Origin: Shewanella piezotolerans WP3
GTDB taxonomy: Bacteria > Pseudomonadota > Gammaproteobacteria > Enterobacterales > Shewanellaceae
Direction: 5' to 3'
Assembly: GCF_000014885.1 (NCBI RefSeq)
Contig: NC_011566.1
Coordinates: 1,798,001-1,862,000 of the forward strand
DNA length: 64,000 nt
A model generated the notes under the pieces. It worked only from the letters and a program-made list of their open reading frames with translations, was not told where the DNA came from and did not search any database. Shown here piece after piece: positions 9,100 to 18,366 of this stretch; position 1 is the first letter of the stretch; every line of letters begins with the position of its first letter. The translations under genes and the position numbers were made by a program.

Positions 9100-12000
9100 T
9101 TATTCTCCAATGCGATGTTGAGACAACTGTTCAATTAACAGTTTAATGAGTGCAAGCCTGTCTTTGGCCGATTCAGATGGCATAGCAAACTTTAGCTTAT
9201 TCGGACCATCCATTCGATATACTTGTGGTTGGTTCTGTAATAAACCAATAATAAAACCTGGATCGACCTTGTTATCGTCGCCAAATTCTATGCTACCACC
9301 TTTTGCATGCATCTCGATCTTTCTTAGCCCCAGTTGTGTGGCCAGATGCTTATAGAGCGTCAACTCCATTAGGTTCTTGGTCGGTTCGGGCAACATGCCG
9401 AAACGGTCGATTAGCTCGACTTTTAGTTCATCGACTGCTTTTTCTGTTTTACAATTAGCGATACGTTTATACAGTGACAAGCGCATATTCACATCACTCA
9501 CATAATCGTCAGGCAGTAAGGCGGGGATCCGCAAATCAATCTCACTTTGCTGACGCAGCATTTGATCAAGTGAAGGCTCTTTGCCTTCTTTAAGCAGTTT
9601 TACGGCATCTTCAAGCATTTCCATATAAAGGGTAAACCCGATCTTGGAAATATGACCACTTTGTTCATCGCCAAGCAGTTCACCGGCACCTCGGATCTCT
9701 AAGTCTTGGGTTGCCAGCATAAAGCCTGCACCGAGATCTTCTAAAGCGCCAATGGCTTCGAGTCGCTTACGGGCATCCTTAGTCATACGCTTTGGATGTG
9801 GCGTCATTAAATAAGCATAGGCTTGGTGATGAGAGCGACCGACGCGGCCTCGCAATTGATGCAGTTGCGCTAAGCCAAATTTGTCAGCTCGCTCAATAAC
9901 GATAGTATTGGCCGATGGAACGTCAATACCAGTTTCAATGATGGTAGTACAGACAAGTACATTAAAGCGCTGATGATAAAAATCAGACATGACACGTTCA
10001 AGTTCTCGCTCACGCATCTGTCCGTGGGCTGTCACCACTCGCGCTTCGGGTAGCAATTCACTAATCTCTGCTGCGCGTTTCTCAATGGTTTCAACACTAT
10101 TGTGTAAGAAGTAAACTTGGCCACCACGTAATATTTCACGCAGTAGTGCCTCTCTAATCGTGGCGTCGTCATATTCACGTACAAAGGTTTTTACGGCTAA
10201 TCGTTTAGCCGGAGGCGTCGCAATAATCGATAGATCTCGCATCCCCGACATGGCCATGTTTAATGTTCGTGGAATAGGCGTGGCTGTGAGGGTTAAAATA
10301 TCCACGTTTGCCCGTAGTGCTTTAATTTTCTCCTTCTGACGGACACCAAATCGGTGCTCTTCATCAATAACGAGTAAGCCTAAGTTTTCGAATTTGGCTT
10401 CTGATTGCAATAATTTATGAGTACCGATCACAATATCGACTTTACCGTCTGTGAGCTCTTTCATCACCTGGTTTTGTTCTTTGGCTGTTTTAAAGCGGGA
10501 CATCACCTCGATTTTAAATGGCCAATCGGCAAAGCGGTCTTGAAAATTCTCAAAATGCTGCTGTGCAAGCAAGGTGGTCGGGACGAGTATTGCCACCTGT
10601 TTGCCGTCGTTAACTGCCACAAAAGCGGCGCGCATAGCGACCTCAGTTTTACCAAAACCTACGTCACCACAGACGAGTCTATCCATTGCCATTGGGGTGC
10701 GCATATCATCGAGTACAGCAGTAATTGCCGTCTCTTGATCGACCGTTTCTTCAAACGGAAAACTACTGGCAAACTGGGCATACTCTTCTTGATCTATCTT
10801 ACAAGCATCGCCTGGGCGTGCTTGTCTACGGGCATAAACATCAAGTAGCTCTGCGGCAACATCACGGATTTTTTCAATCGCTTTGCGCTTGGCTTTTGAC
10901 CAGGTTTCATTGCCGAGTTTATTGAGGTTCGCCTCTTCATCAGGGCCAACACTGTAACGGCTGATCAGGTGCAGTGAAGAAACAGGCACATAAAGCTTGT
11001 CGCCACCAGAGTATTCAAGTACTAAGTATTCGGCAACCAGCCCGCCAGTATCTAATGTTTCTAAGCCTTGATAACGGGCAACCCCATGCTCAAGGTGGAC
11101 GATGGGTTGACCAACTTTTAGCTCCGCTAGGTTTTTAACCAGCGCATCACTACTAATCTGACGCTGTTTATCGCGGCGACGCCGCTGAGAAATACGTTGC
11201 CCAAATAGTTCGGTTTCACAGATAAGGCTGAACTTGCCACCTGTTTTCTTCTCAATGATACAACCTTGAGAAAGCGGAGAGACTATTAGCCCATGTTTGG
11301 TTTTACTGGCGGCGAACTCATTAAAATGGTTGAACAGTTTAGGTTTTAGACCAATTTTGCTTAGTAACTCTACCAGTGCTTCACGGCGGCCTTCGGATTC
11401 TGCACTAAATAATAACCTATCGCCTAATGTGGCATACTCTTCAAGGAGAGAGAGAGGTTGCTTCAGTTTATGGTTTGCCGTTAGATCGGGTAATTTAACA
11501 GCTTTGGCCTCAACTGATGTACCTGAGTATGGCGGTGTCTTTAACTGGAATCGAGGTAAGGCTTTGAAAGCTGCAAAGATCTGCTCAGTTAATAGGTACA
11601 ATTCCTGCGGAGCCAATAGTGGCCGCAGTGGATCAACGCGTCTGTCTTCATAGCGGATTTCAACTTCATGCAGATGAGCTTGACTGGCGGCTTCAATGTC
11701 GCCAAGAGTGACTAGTTGGGTTTTTGAAGGCAGATAATCAAACAGGCTGGCTGTTTCATCAAAAAATAGCGGCAGATAGTTCTCAATTCCCGCAGGCATG
11801 GTCTTTTTACTGACCATCTGGTAGATAGAGCCCGGCTCTTTGACTAATACCTCAAAACGCCGACGGTAACGTTGCCTGAAACCTTCAATTGCCGAGTCAT
11901 CAGTGGGGAACTCTTTGGCGGGCAATAATCTAATTGATGCTATTTCTTGACTAGAGCGCTGAGTTTCCGGATCAAAATGGCGAATTGACTCCACTTCATC

Positions 12001-12573
12001 ATCGAATAATTCAATGCGAAACGGCTGATTTGAGCCCATCGGGAAAATATCAATAATCGAACCGCGTACTGCAAACTCCCCGTGCTCATAGACTTGCTCA
12101 ACACTGTGATAGCCAGTATTAATCAACTGTTCTCTAACATCGTGCAGTTGATAGTTATCACCCTTTTCTAAAATCAGTACATTGCCACTTAAAAATGATT
12201 GAGGCGGTAGTTTTACCATTAAGGTACTGATAGGAACGATAACCACACTGTGTTGCGCTTGCGGGATCCTAGACAGTGCTTCAAGACGTTGAGAGACCAG
12301 ATCTTGATGAGGCGAGAAGCTGTCATAGGGCAGGGTTTCTCGGTCAGGGAATAACCATATCGACATAGCCGTTTCGCTAAGCAAATAGCTTAACTCTGTT
12401 TCCAGCGCAATAGCACTTGGAGTATCGGCTGTGACAACAAGGGTAACACCTTGATGTTGCTTTGCGATATTCGCGATAGTTAGCGCTTGGGCAGCGCCAC
12501 CAATAGTACACAGCGTTTGTGCTAAGTTAGCACTTTTGACCGCTGGTGGAGTCAATACAGAAAAGGCATTCAT
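9100..12573 (-). CDS. mfd: Transcription-repair coupling factor Mfd
   Basis: 1157 residues. The order is the UvrB-like N-terminal module that recruits UvrA, the RNA-polymerase interacting domain (KLYVPVSSLHLISRY), the RecG-like translocase with Walker A GDVGFGKTEVAMRAA and Walker B/DEEH box IDEEHRFGVRQKE, the TATPIPRTL motif, the helicase C domain, and the C-terminal TRCF domain. Mfd removes stalled RNA polymerase from DNA lesions and hands the site to nucleotide-excision repair. ATG at 12573 is chosen over the in-frame TTG at 12576. It appears to head an operon with the csiV-like gene. Confidence 0.97.
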   Translation of the reverse strand: MNAFSVLTPPAVKSANLAQTLCTIGGAAQALTIANIAKQHQGVTLVVTADTPSAIALETELSYLLSETAMSIWLFPDRETLPYDSFSPHQDLVSQRLEALSRIPQAQHSVVIVPISTLMVKLPPQSFLSGNVLILEKGDNYQLHDVREQLINTGYHSVEQVYEHGEFAVRGSIIDIFPMGSNQPFRIELFDDEVESIRHFDPETQRSSQEIASIRLLPAKEFPTDDSAIEGFRQRYRRRFEVLVKEPGSIYQMVSKKTMPAGIENYLPLFFDETASLFDYLPSKTQLVTLGDIEAASQAHLHEVEIRYEDRRVDPLRPLLAPQELYLLTEQIFAAFKALPRFQLKTPPYSGTSVEAKAVKLPDLTANHKLKQPLSLLEEYATLGDRLLFSAESEGRREALVELLSKIGLKPKLFNHFNEFAASKTKHGLIVSPLSQGCIIEKKTGGKFSLICETELFGQRISQRRRRDKQRQISSDALVKNLAELKVGQPIVHLEHGVARYQGLETLDTGGLVAEYLVLEYSGGDKLYVPVSSLHLISRYSVGPDEEANLNKLGNETWSKAKRKAIEKIRDVAAELLDVYARRQARPGDACKIDQEEYAQFASSFPFEETVDQETAITAVLDDMRTPMAMDRLVCGDVGFGKTEVAMRAAFVAVNDGKQVAILVPTTLLAQQHFENFQDRFADWPFKIEVMSRFKTAKEQNQVMKELTDGKVDIVIGTHKLLQSEAKFENLGLLVIDEEHRFGVRQKEKIKALRANVDILTLTATPIPRTLNMAMSGMRDLSIIATPPAKRLAVKTFVREYDDATIREALLREILRGGQVYFLHNSVETIEKRAAEISELLPEARVVTAHGQMRERELERVMSDFYHQRFNVLVCTTIIETGIDVPSANTIVIERADKFGLAQLHQLRGRVGRSHHQAYAYLMTPHPKRMTKDARKRLEAIGALEDLGAGFMLATQDLEIRGAGELLGDEQSGHISKIGFTLYMEMLEDAVKLLKEGKEPSLDQMLRQQSEIDLRIPALLPDDYVSDVNMRLSLYKRIANCKTEKAVDELKVELIDRFGMLPEPTKNLMELTLYKHLATQLGLRKIEMHAKGGSIEFGDDNKVDPGFIIGLLQNQPQVYRMDGPNKLKFAMPSESAKDRLALIKLLIEQLSQHRIGE

Positions 12574-12662
12574 CAAGGCGAGAAAACGTGTCCAATAACA
12601 GCAAAGTTGCTTGGTATTGTAGTGGCTTGCCGTCGCTCTGACCAGCGAAAAGTAGTATTAGA

Positions 12663-13247
12663 TTATGGTGCTAGCTTTCGTAATTTCAGTTGTTTCTGTT
12701 GCAGACTTAAGCTTGCCTTAACCAATTGCTCAACATCAGCATCCTGAATAACACTATATGTCAGTTGGATGCTAAAGCTCTTAGGTGAATTATCATCTTC
12801 ATTATTGATGAGCGAGCAACTTTGGACTTTAGCAAAACAAATCAATGCGACCAATTCTTCTTTAATGTGCAAACTAACTTTAAAGTCACTGCCAAGAGGC
12901 AGTTCTTCACTACTGGTAACGGTAATTGAGCTGCCGCCGAAATGGCTGCCCACATAACGGTTACCGTCATACTCTTCTTTACCAATCACATGCTGTAATA
13001 CCATGTCAATTTTACGTGATTGCAGTTTTAAAAACTCTACAACTGTTTTGGCTTCATCATCAAGATGACGAAGCTGCAACAGACAGTCGGATTCTAGTGA
13101 CTTAATGTCGCTAATTAACTGTAAACTCGGCGGTAGCATTAGGCTAAGTTGTGCAAGAGTGGGTAGAGGCAGGTTATTGTCCCAAGCTTGTAAATAGGCA
13201 TCAAATGGATGATTAATACTAAAATAGGCGCTAGAGTCGTTTAACAA
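12663..13247 (-). CDS. PilZ-domain protein
   Basis: 194 residues, soluble, no signal peptide. The C-terminal half (about 90-190) resembles the PilZ-like domain found next to mfd/lolC in Shewanella: a segment with DGNRYVGSHFGGSSITVTSSEELPLG, where SHFGG-type and GSDFK elements fit the beta barrel. The canonical c-di-GMP motif RxxxR is not plainly visible, so nucleotide binding is uncertain. The start is TTG at 13247 (AGAGG ten bases upstream). It lies divergent from lolC. An alternative is a DUF with a PilZ-like fold only. Confidence 0.6.
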   Translation of the reverse strand: MLNDSSAYFSINHPFDAYLQAWDNNLPLPTLAQLSLMLPPSLQLISDIKSLESDCLLQLRHLDDEAKTVVEFLKLQSRKIDMVLQHVIGKEEYDGNRYVGSHFGGSSITVTSSEELPLGSDFKVSLHIKEELVALICFAKVQSCSLINNEDDNSPKSFSIQLTYSVIQDADVEQLVKASLSLQQKQLKLRKLAP

Positions 13248-13454
13248 TGGTGTTGCCTCTTGTTTTTAGGGGGCGAATACCCCTATTATCGTGCGCATCT
13301 TTATGATTTAGCAAGGTTCGAGATAACAAAAGCCTTGGCTTCGATGATGGGTAGAGTATTGCTGAGCAATATTGGTTGAGCTAATTGATGTGCTTACATC
13401 AATCTTTCAACTTGATTGGCATCAGATTAGATTTGATTTTAATTGGAATTTTTA

Positions 13455-14678
13455 ATGAATTTTTCATTATCTTTTTATATTGGTTACCGTTATTGGCGCG
13501 CAAGAAAGGCTAATGCCTTTGCCTCTTTCATTACCATATTCTCTGTGTCTGGTATTTTATTGGGTGTGGCGGCATTAATTGTGGTGAGTTCGGTGATGAA
13601 CGGCCTTGAAGGGCAGCTCAAAAAGCGCATCTTAGGCGCAGTGCCACAGTTAACTATTCACTCAAACGTTGCGTTAAATGATTGGCAACAAGATGTCGCG
13701 CAATTAAGCGCGTTAAAAGGGGTGCAAGGCGTTACGCCTAGCGTAACCACCCAAGCAATGTTGCAGTCGCCGTCGAATATTGGTGCAGCGCAGATCTATG
13801 GCGTATATCCACAGCAGGAGCAAAAACTACTCAGCCTGACGCGTAATACTTATTCTGGTGATTTTGATGCGCTCGTTGCGGGTATGTACCGTATTATATT
13901 GGGCGCTGAACTGGCGCGTAAACTGGATGTAGTCGTCGGTAATAAAATTCGTGTATTGAGTGGCGATGGTGTGGTTTACACCCCATTAGGCCCAATTCCT
14001 AGTCAGCGAAAGTTTACAGTGGCAGGTATTTTTGAGATGGGCTCTCAAGTAGATGCGAGTGTCGCCTACATGCATCATGATGATGCACAGCGCTTGATGC
14101 GCCAAACTCCAGGGCAAGTAAAACAATTACGTGTTTATTTAGACGATCCGTTTAAGGCCTCTACCATAGCGCCAAGTGTACAAGGTTATTTCTCCCATGA
14201 AGTCACAACGACAGACTGGCATGATTCCTATGGGCACCTGTTTGGTGCGGTCAAAATGGAAAAGAATATGATGTCTTTAATGTTGAGCCTGATTATCGCC
14301 GTTGCTGCATTTAATATTGTCTCGGCGCTTGTGATGATGGTGGTTGATAAAACCACCGATGTAGCAGTGTTAAAAACCCAAGGCTTAACAACCTCAAGTG
14401 TGATGGGGATTTTTATGATCCAAGGGTCATTAAATGCCATCATTGGCCTGCTTACTGGCGTGGCTGCTGGTGTACTGCTGACGCTTAATTTAAATGAAAT
14501 CACCAATGTAATGGGGATTTCCATTCTTGGTGCTGGACAGAACCTGCCGGTACAGCTCGAGTTAAACCAACTCAGTTGGATAGTGATAGGTACGCTTATC
14601 ATGACTTTATTAGCCACCATTTACCCGGCCTTAAGAGCTGCCAATGTTCAGCCTGCGAGTACCCTTAGACATGAATAG
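13455..14678 (+). CDS. lolC: Lipoprotein-releasing ABC transporter permease, LolC-like
   Basis: 407 residues of the LolC/LolE family. One N-terminal membrane segment (FITIFSVSGILLGVAALIVVSSVM), a large periplasmic domain, then three C-terminal membrane segments. LolCDE extracts outer-membrane lipoproteins from the inner membrane and passes them to LolA. The first of three tandem genes; ATG 13455 is preferred to TTG 13443. It ends ten bases before the lolD start. Assignment of C versus E follows gene order. Confidence 0.92.
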   Translation: MNFSLSFYIGYRYWRARKANAFASFITIFSVSGILLGVAALIVVSSVMNGLEGQLKKRILGAVPQLTIHSNVALNDWQQDVAQLSALKGVQGVTPSVTTQAMLQSPSNIGAAQIYGVYPQQEQKLLSLTRNTYSGDFDALVAGMYRIILGAELARKLDVVVGNKIRVLSGDGVVYTPLGPIPSQRKFTVAGIFEMGSQVDASVAYMHHDDAQRLMRQTPGQVKQLRVYLDDPFKASTIAPSVQGYFSHEVTTTDWHDSYGHLFGAVKMEKNMMSLMLSLIIAVAAFNIVSALVMMVVDKTTDVAVLKTQGLTTSSVMGIFMIQGSLNAIIGLLTGVAAGVLLTLNLNEITNVMGISILGAGQNLPVQLELNQLSWIVIGTLIMTLLATIYPALRAANVQPASTLRHE

Positions 14679-14688
14679 TGAGTCAACA

Positions 14689-15387
14689 ATGAATTCAGAG
14701 TTATTGCTAAAAGTTAGCAATGTCAGCAAGCACTACACTGATGGTGCGGTTGAAACTCCAGTGTTACATAACGTAAATATCGAGGTCTACAAAGGTGAAC
14801 AACTGGCGATAGTCGGAAGTTCTGGCTCTGGTAAGAGCACATTACTGCATATCATGGGCACACTGGATAAACCCAGTAGTGGCAGTGTGGTCATGCTCGA
14901 TGAAGATCTTTATAAACTATCGAGTAAGCGCCAAGCTCACGTGCGTAATAGTAATATTGGTTTTATCTATCAGTTCCATCATCTATTACCTGAATTTAGT
15001 GCTTTGGAAAATGTCTCGATGCCGGCACTTATTCAAGGTAAAAAGCGTAAAGAGGTAGAGAGTAAGGCCACTGCATTGCTCGAACGAGTTGGCCTTGGAC
15101 ATCGTTTAGCACATACGCCGGCAGAGATGTCGGGTGGTGAGCGTCAACGTGTCGCCATTGCTCGTGCATTGATCAATGATCCCAAGTTGGTACTTGCTGA
15201 TGAGCCAACAGGGAACCTTGACGCCAATAGTGGTGAAGCGGTTTACGAATTGATTACCGAACTTGCTGCACAGTTAGGAACCGCATTTGTGGTGGTGACT
15301 CATGATCAAGACCTTGCAGCGAGAATGGATAGACAACTGCATATGAAAGATGGCCATTTGGTGAATGCTGAGGAGCTCGCTGGATGA
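14689..15387 (+). CDS. lolD: Lipoprotein-releasing ABC transporter ATPase LolD
   Basis: 232 residues. Walker A GSSGSGKSTLLHIMG, signature MSGGERQRVAIARAL, and Walker B LVLADEPTGNLD are all present. In-frame ATGs at 14644 and 14671 would overlap lolC; ATG 14689 has GTGAG upstream and gives the usual LolD length. The stop overlaps the lolE start (ATGA). Confidence 0.95.
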   Translation: MNSELLLKVSNVSKHYTDGAVETPVLHNVNIEVYKGEQLAIVGSSGSGKSTLLHIMGTLDKPSSGSVVMLDEDLYKLSSKRQAHVRNSNIGFIYQFHHLLPEFSALENVSMPALIQGKKRKEVESKATALLERVGLGHRLAHTPAEMSGGERQRVAIARALINDPKLVLADEPTGNLDANSGEAVYELITELAAQLGTAFVVVTHDQDLAARMDRQLHMKDGHLVNAEELAG

Positions 15388-16637
15388 AAAGCCTGTTAGC
15401 GATGCGGATCGGCTGGCGCTTTTATTTGGCGCGCCAATCGAATCGCTTTATCAACTTTATTTCGTTTGCATCAACCGCGGGCATAGCGCTTGGTGTCGCA
15501 GTCTTAATCATCGCTTTATCGGCAATGAATGGTTTTGAAGAAGAGCTGGAAAATAGGCTGCTAGGTGTAGTCTCGCACGGAGAGTTAGCGGGGGTTAACG
15601 AGCCAATACAAAATTGGCCGAGCATTATTGCTGATGCTAATAAGGTGCCGGGGATCGTCGCAGCAGCTCCTTTTGTGCGGATGCAAGGTTTGATACAAAA
15701 GCCTGGCGGGTTTCAAGGCTTGACGGTGCTTGGTATCGACGGAGAGCTTGAGGGCAAGGTCTCGAATATTCGTGACTTTATGTCTGAACAGAGCTGGAAC
15801 AGCCTGCAGGATGAAAGCAAAAATAATATTGTGCTTGGTAAAGGGTTAGCAGACAGTTTAGATGTAGCGGTAGGGCAATCAATTAGCCTATATATGCCCA
15901 ATAACAGCAAGCAAGCTCAGAATAAGATTGCTGCAGCTAAAAGCCAACGCTTTGTCGTTTCAGGGATTTTTAAACTTGGTGGCGAGCTAGATACTACCAC
16001 CGCTTATGTACCTATGGCTTTTGCTGCCGATTTACTCAAGTTAGGACAGGGGGTTTCTGGTATTCGGATCAAGGCCAGTAATGTATTTCAAGCGCCAATG
16101 TTGATCCGTGACCTAGGCTTTAGTCAGCAGCAGTATGTCTACATTACGGACTGGACACGAACTCAAGGGCATCTGTATCAAGATATACAACTTGTCAGAA
16201 TGGTGATGTACCTTGTCTTGGCACTCGTTATTGCCGTCGCCTGTTTTAATATTGTTTCGACTTTAGTGATGGCAGTAAGAGATAAGCAGTCTGAAATTGC
16301 GATTTTATTGACCATGGGCATGAAAAAAAGCGCGGTGATGCTAATCTTTATTGTGCAAGGCGCGTTAAATGGCATACTGGGCTGTGTGATTGGCTCTGTT
16401 TTAGGTGTAACTGTTGCGCTCAACCTAAGTGATATTGCTGCAGGAATTGAATCAGTATTAGGCATTCAGCTGCTGTCAGCAGATGTTTATTTTATTGACT
16501 TCTTGCCTTCGCAGTTGGTCGCTACTGATGTGATGATGGTGGTGTCTCTGGCATTTGTTATGAGTCTAATTGCCACACTTTACCCAGCGTGGAAGGCAAG
16601 TCAAACACCACCAGCAAGTGCATTAGCAGGCCGATAA
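15384..16637 (+). CDS. lolE: Lipoprotein-releasing ABC transporter permease, LolE-like
   Basis: 417 residues, paralogous to the upstream lolC product, with the same plan: N-terminal membrane segment (FINFISFASTAGIALGVAVL), periplasmic domain, and three C-terminal membrane segments ending LIATLYPAWKASQTPPASALAG. Four-base overlap with lolD shows translational coupling. Followed by a stem-loop that may end the operon. Confidence 0.93.
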   Translation: MKSLLAMRIGWRFYLARQSNRFINFISFASTAGIALGVAVLIIALSAMNGFEEELENRLLGVVSHGELAGVNEPIQNWPSIIADANKVPGIVAAAPFVRMQGLIQKPGGFQGLTVLGIDGELEGKVSNIRDFMSEQSWNSLQDESKNNIVLGKGLADSLDVAVGQSISLYMPNNSKQAQNKIAAAKSQRFVVSGIFKLGGELDTTTAYVPMAFAADLLKLGQGVSGIRIKASNVFQAPMLIRDLGFSQQQYVYITDWTRTQGHLYQDIQLVRMVMYLVLALVIAVACFNIVSTLVMAVRDKQSEIAILLTMGMKKSAVMLIFIVQGALNGILGCVIGSVLGVTVALNLSDIAAGIESVLGIQLLSADVYFIDFLPSQLVATDVMMVVSLAFVMSLIATLYPAWKASQTPPASALAGR

Positions 16638-16643
16638 TGCCAG

Positions 16644-16671
16644 TTTTACGGCTCAAGCATTAGCCGTAAAA
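16644..16671 (+). terminator. Stem-loop after lolE, possible terminator
   Basis: Perfect ten-base stem TTTTACGGCT (16644-16653) and AGCCGTAAAA (16662-16671) with an eight-base loop. The tail TAATCCTTTAG is only moderately T-rich. Confidence 0.55.
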
Positions 16672-17031
16672 TAATCCTTTAGTATTAGAGTGGATGCAAG
16701 CGTGTTCACTCGCTATCTTCAGCCTATCTTACTGAAACCTTCCGTAAACCTTACTCTCTTTCTTTGGTGATGATAAATCCATTGTTATAACTAGGATTTA
16801 TCGAGTCCTTATAAGCACATTTTTAGTTGTTTGCAATACTATTGACACGACTAAATCCGGCCTTAAAACCCACTATTATTATTGCTTAATTATCCCAAAA
16901 AAGTACTATTTTTTAGCTGGAATTGCTGTGCTAGTTTTTTAATACACCCAAATCAAAGTGAGTTTATTGCTTTGTTTAAGGCAAGGAATGGAAGCCTTGG
17001 TTTGGTTAACTAAAAGCATGGAGCAATGATA
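16672..17031 (+). promoter_or_regulatory. Leader region of the cysteine-rich/YcaO cluster, weak promoter candidate
   Basis: About 360 bases without a gene. TTGACA at 16842-16847 is followed after 16 bases by TAAAAC (16864-16869), a poor -10. A GGAG ribosome site lies at about 17020. No operator-like palindrome was found. The region must contain the promoter unless the cluster is read through from lolE. Confidence 0.35.
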
Positions 17032-18153
17032 ATGAACGCAAAGCCAGATTTAGAACAGTTAGATTTGAGTGTTCAACAACTCACATCAGTAGTTGCCGAT
17101 CTTGAGAAACAATGTCCTGTAACAGTACAAGGAGTCGCAGACCTAGCAGAGCTAGGTTGCCCAGTGACAAAATGTACCGAAGCAAACCCGTCCACTCGCC
17201 TGTGCGCGGTAAATGCACCTGCATCGTCACCATATGTGCCTGATTATGATATTCCACTGCTTGCACCAGGTGGTGGTGATTCTAAGCCTGACATATTAGG
17301 TAAATTAGGCCCTCTGGCCGGATTAATTGGTACTTGGGTTAGCCAACGCTTTAGCGGTTTTAATGTCATGCCAATTCCGCAGGTGACTGCCCCCAATGGG
17401 TTTATATTAAAAAACCACAGTTATTATGAAGTCATTACCTTTAGTGCAATACAAGGTAAGGTGGCTAACCGAGGTGGAGAATATGAGCAAGGTGCTTACA
17501 CGATATTTTATGAGCAAAGAGTCTTTTTCGCTGATGGGCCACAGGCCAATGAATTAGTCCATGCTGAAAACGGCTCTTGGTTACATCAGGTCACTGGCCC
17601 ACAAGGACAAAATGCGCTTAATACCGCTCCGTATATTCCAACGCCGCCGGCGCCGAATCCTATTCCGAGCCAAAACCCTTCAACTGCTATTGTTAAGCAA
17701 GTATCTGTGCCTCATGGTAACTCTATCTTGGCTTTGGGAGGAGCGAGCAAAATATTTGGTGCGCCAAAAATTCCAGTAGCGAGTTGTTTACCCATTAATG
17801 CCCCAGAAGCTTTTAATGTTAACTATGGCGTGAATGATCCCAAAAACCCCAATATCAACCCAAATGCCGTCTTAGATGTCGCGTTATTGGAGCTGGCTGC
17901 TAAAGGTGTGCATGTGAGTAATACCACCGTGCTCACAGTAGATACAAGTAATAGCGGTGCAATTGCTAATACTCCCTTTATGAAGGACCACTCAGACGTA
18001 TTGGAATTTAGCACCACTTACTGGTTAGAGCTGTTATCGACAGGACAACAGCAGCTGCAATATACGCAAAATATCTCGCTAAATCTCGATATTGACGGCA
18101 CAAAGTACAAGTTCCCCCATATTACCGCAAACACCTTAACCAAAGTGCAATAG
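17032..18153 (+). CDS. Nitrobindin/heme-binding-like beta-barrel protein with leader-like N-terminus (RiPP cluster)
   Basis: 373 residues. Residues 7-28 form a heptad-type helix ending in LEKQC that matches residues 6-27 of the next gene's product at 11 of 22 positions. Cysteines follow at 28, 43, 48 and 58, then a Pro/Gly linker. From about residue 90, KLGPLAGLIGTW opens a domain resembling the proteobacterial heme-binding-like/nitrobindin (FABP-like) barrels, also supported by VHAENGSWLHQV and VSVPHGNSILALGG. A proline-rich insert (PTPPAPNPIPSQNP) interrupts it. ATG 17032 is nine bases after GGAG; ATG 17026 is possible. It has no export signal. It opens the cluster and may be a second substrate, an immunity or sensing factor, or a scaffold; the role is unknown. 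The fold call is from pattern memory only. Confidence 0.55.
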   Translation: MNAKPDLEQLDLSVQQLTSVVADLEKQCPVTVQGVADLAELGCPVTKCTEANPSTRLCAVNAPASSPYVPDYDIPLLAPGGGDSKPDILGKLGPLAGLIGTWVSQRFSGFNVMPIPQVTAPNGFILKNHSYYEVITFSAIQGKVANRGGEYEQGAYTIFYEQRVFFADGPQANELVHAENGSWLHQVTGPQGQNALNTAPYIPTPPAPNPIPSQNPSTAIVKQVSVPHGNSILALGGASKIFGAPKIPVASCLPINAPEAFNVNYGVNDPKNPNINPNAVLDVALLELAAKGVHVSNTTVLTVDTSNSGAIANTPFMKDHSDVLEFSTTYWLELLSTGQQQLQYTQNISLNLDIDGTKYKFPHITANTLTKVQ

Positions 18154-18215
18154 CAGTTTACCGACTAATTCCTAATCCATTCTATTAGTTAGAAATCAAT
18201 CTCCAATTTGAGTTA

Positions 18216-18317
18216 GAGGAAGCTGTCTTTCCTCGATTCAAACAGCGTTTTCGAGCAGTCACCGCGAAAGCTGTGAGTGCTCGAGGCGTTCAACCGTCTC
18301 GAATTAATTTTTGAGAC
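18216..18317 (+). promoter_or_regulatory. Structured leader before the Cys-rich gene (three hairpins)
   Basis: The 213-base gap before the Cys-rich gene holds three stem-loops: GAGGAA/TTCCTC (18216-18234); a 12-base stem TCGAGCAGTCAC/GTGAGTGCTCGA with one mismatch (18251-18284); and GTCTC/GAGAC (18296-18317). None has a T-run, so these look like RNA structure in the leader, a processing site or an operator rather than a terminator. Confidence 0.45.
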
Positions 18318-18366
18318 CATCTGTTAGCATTTTCTACGCTATTAACTTAGCTTCAAGGAATGAAAA

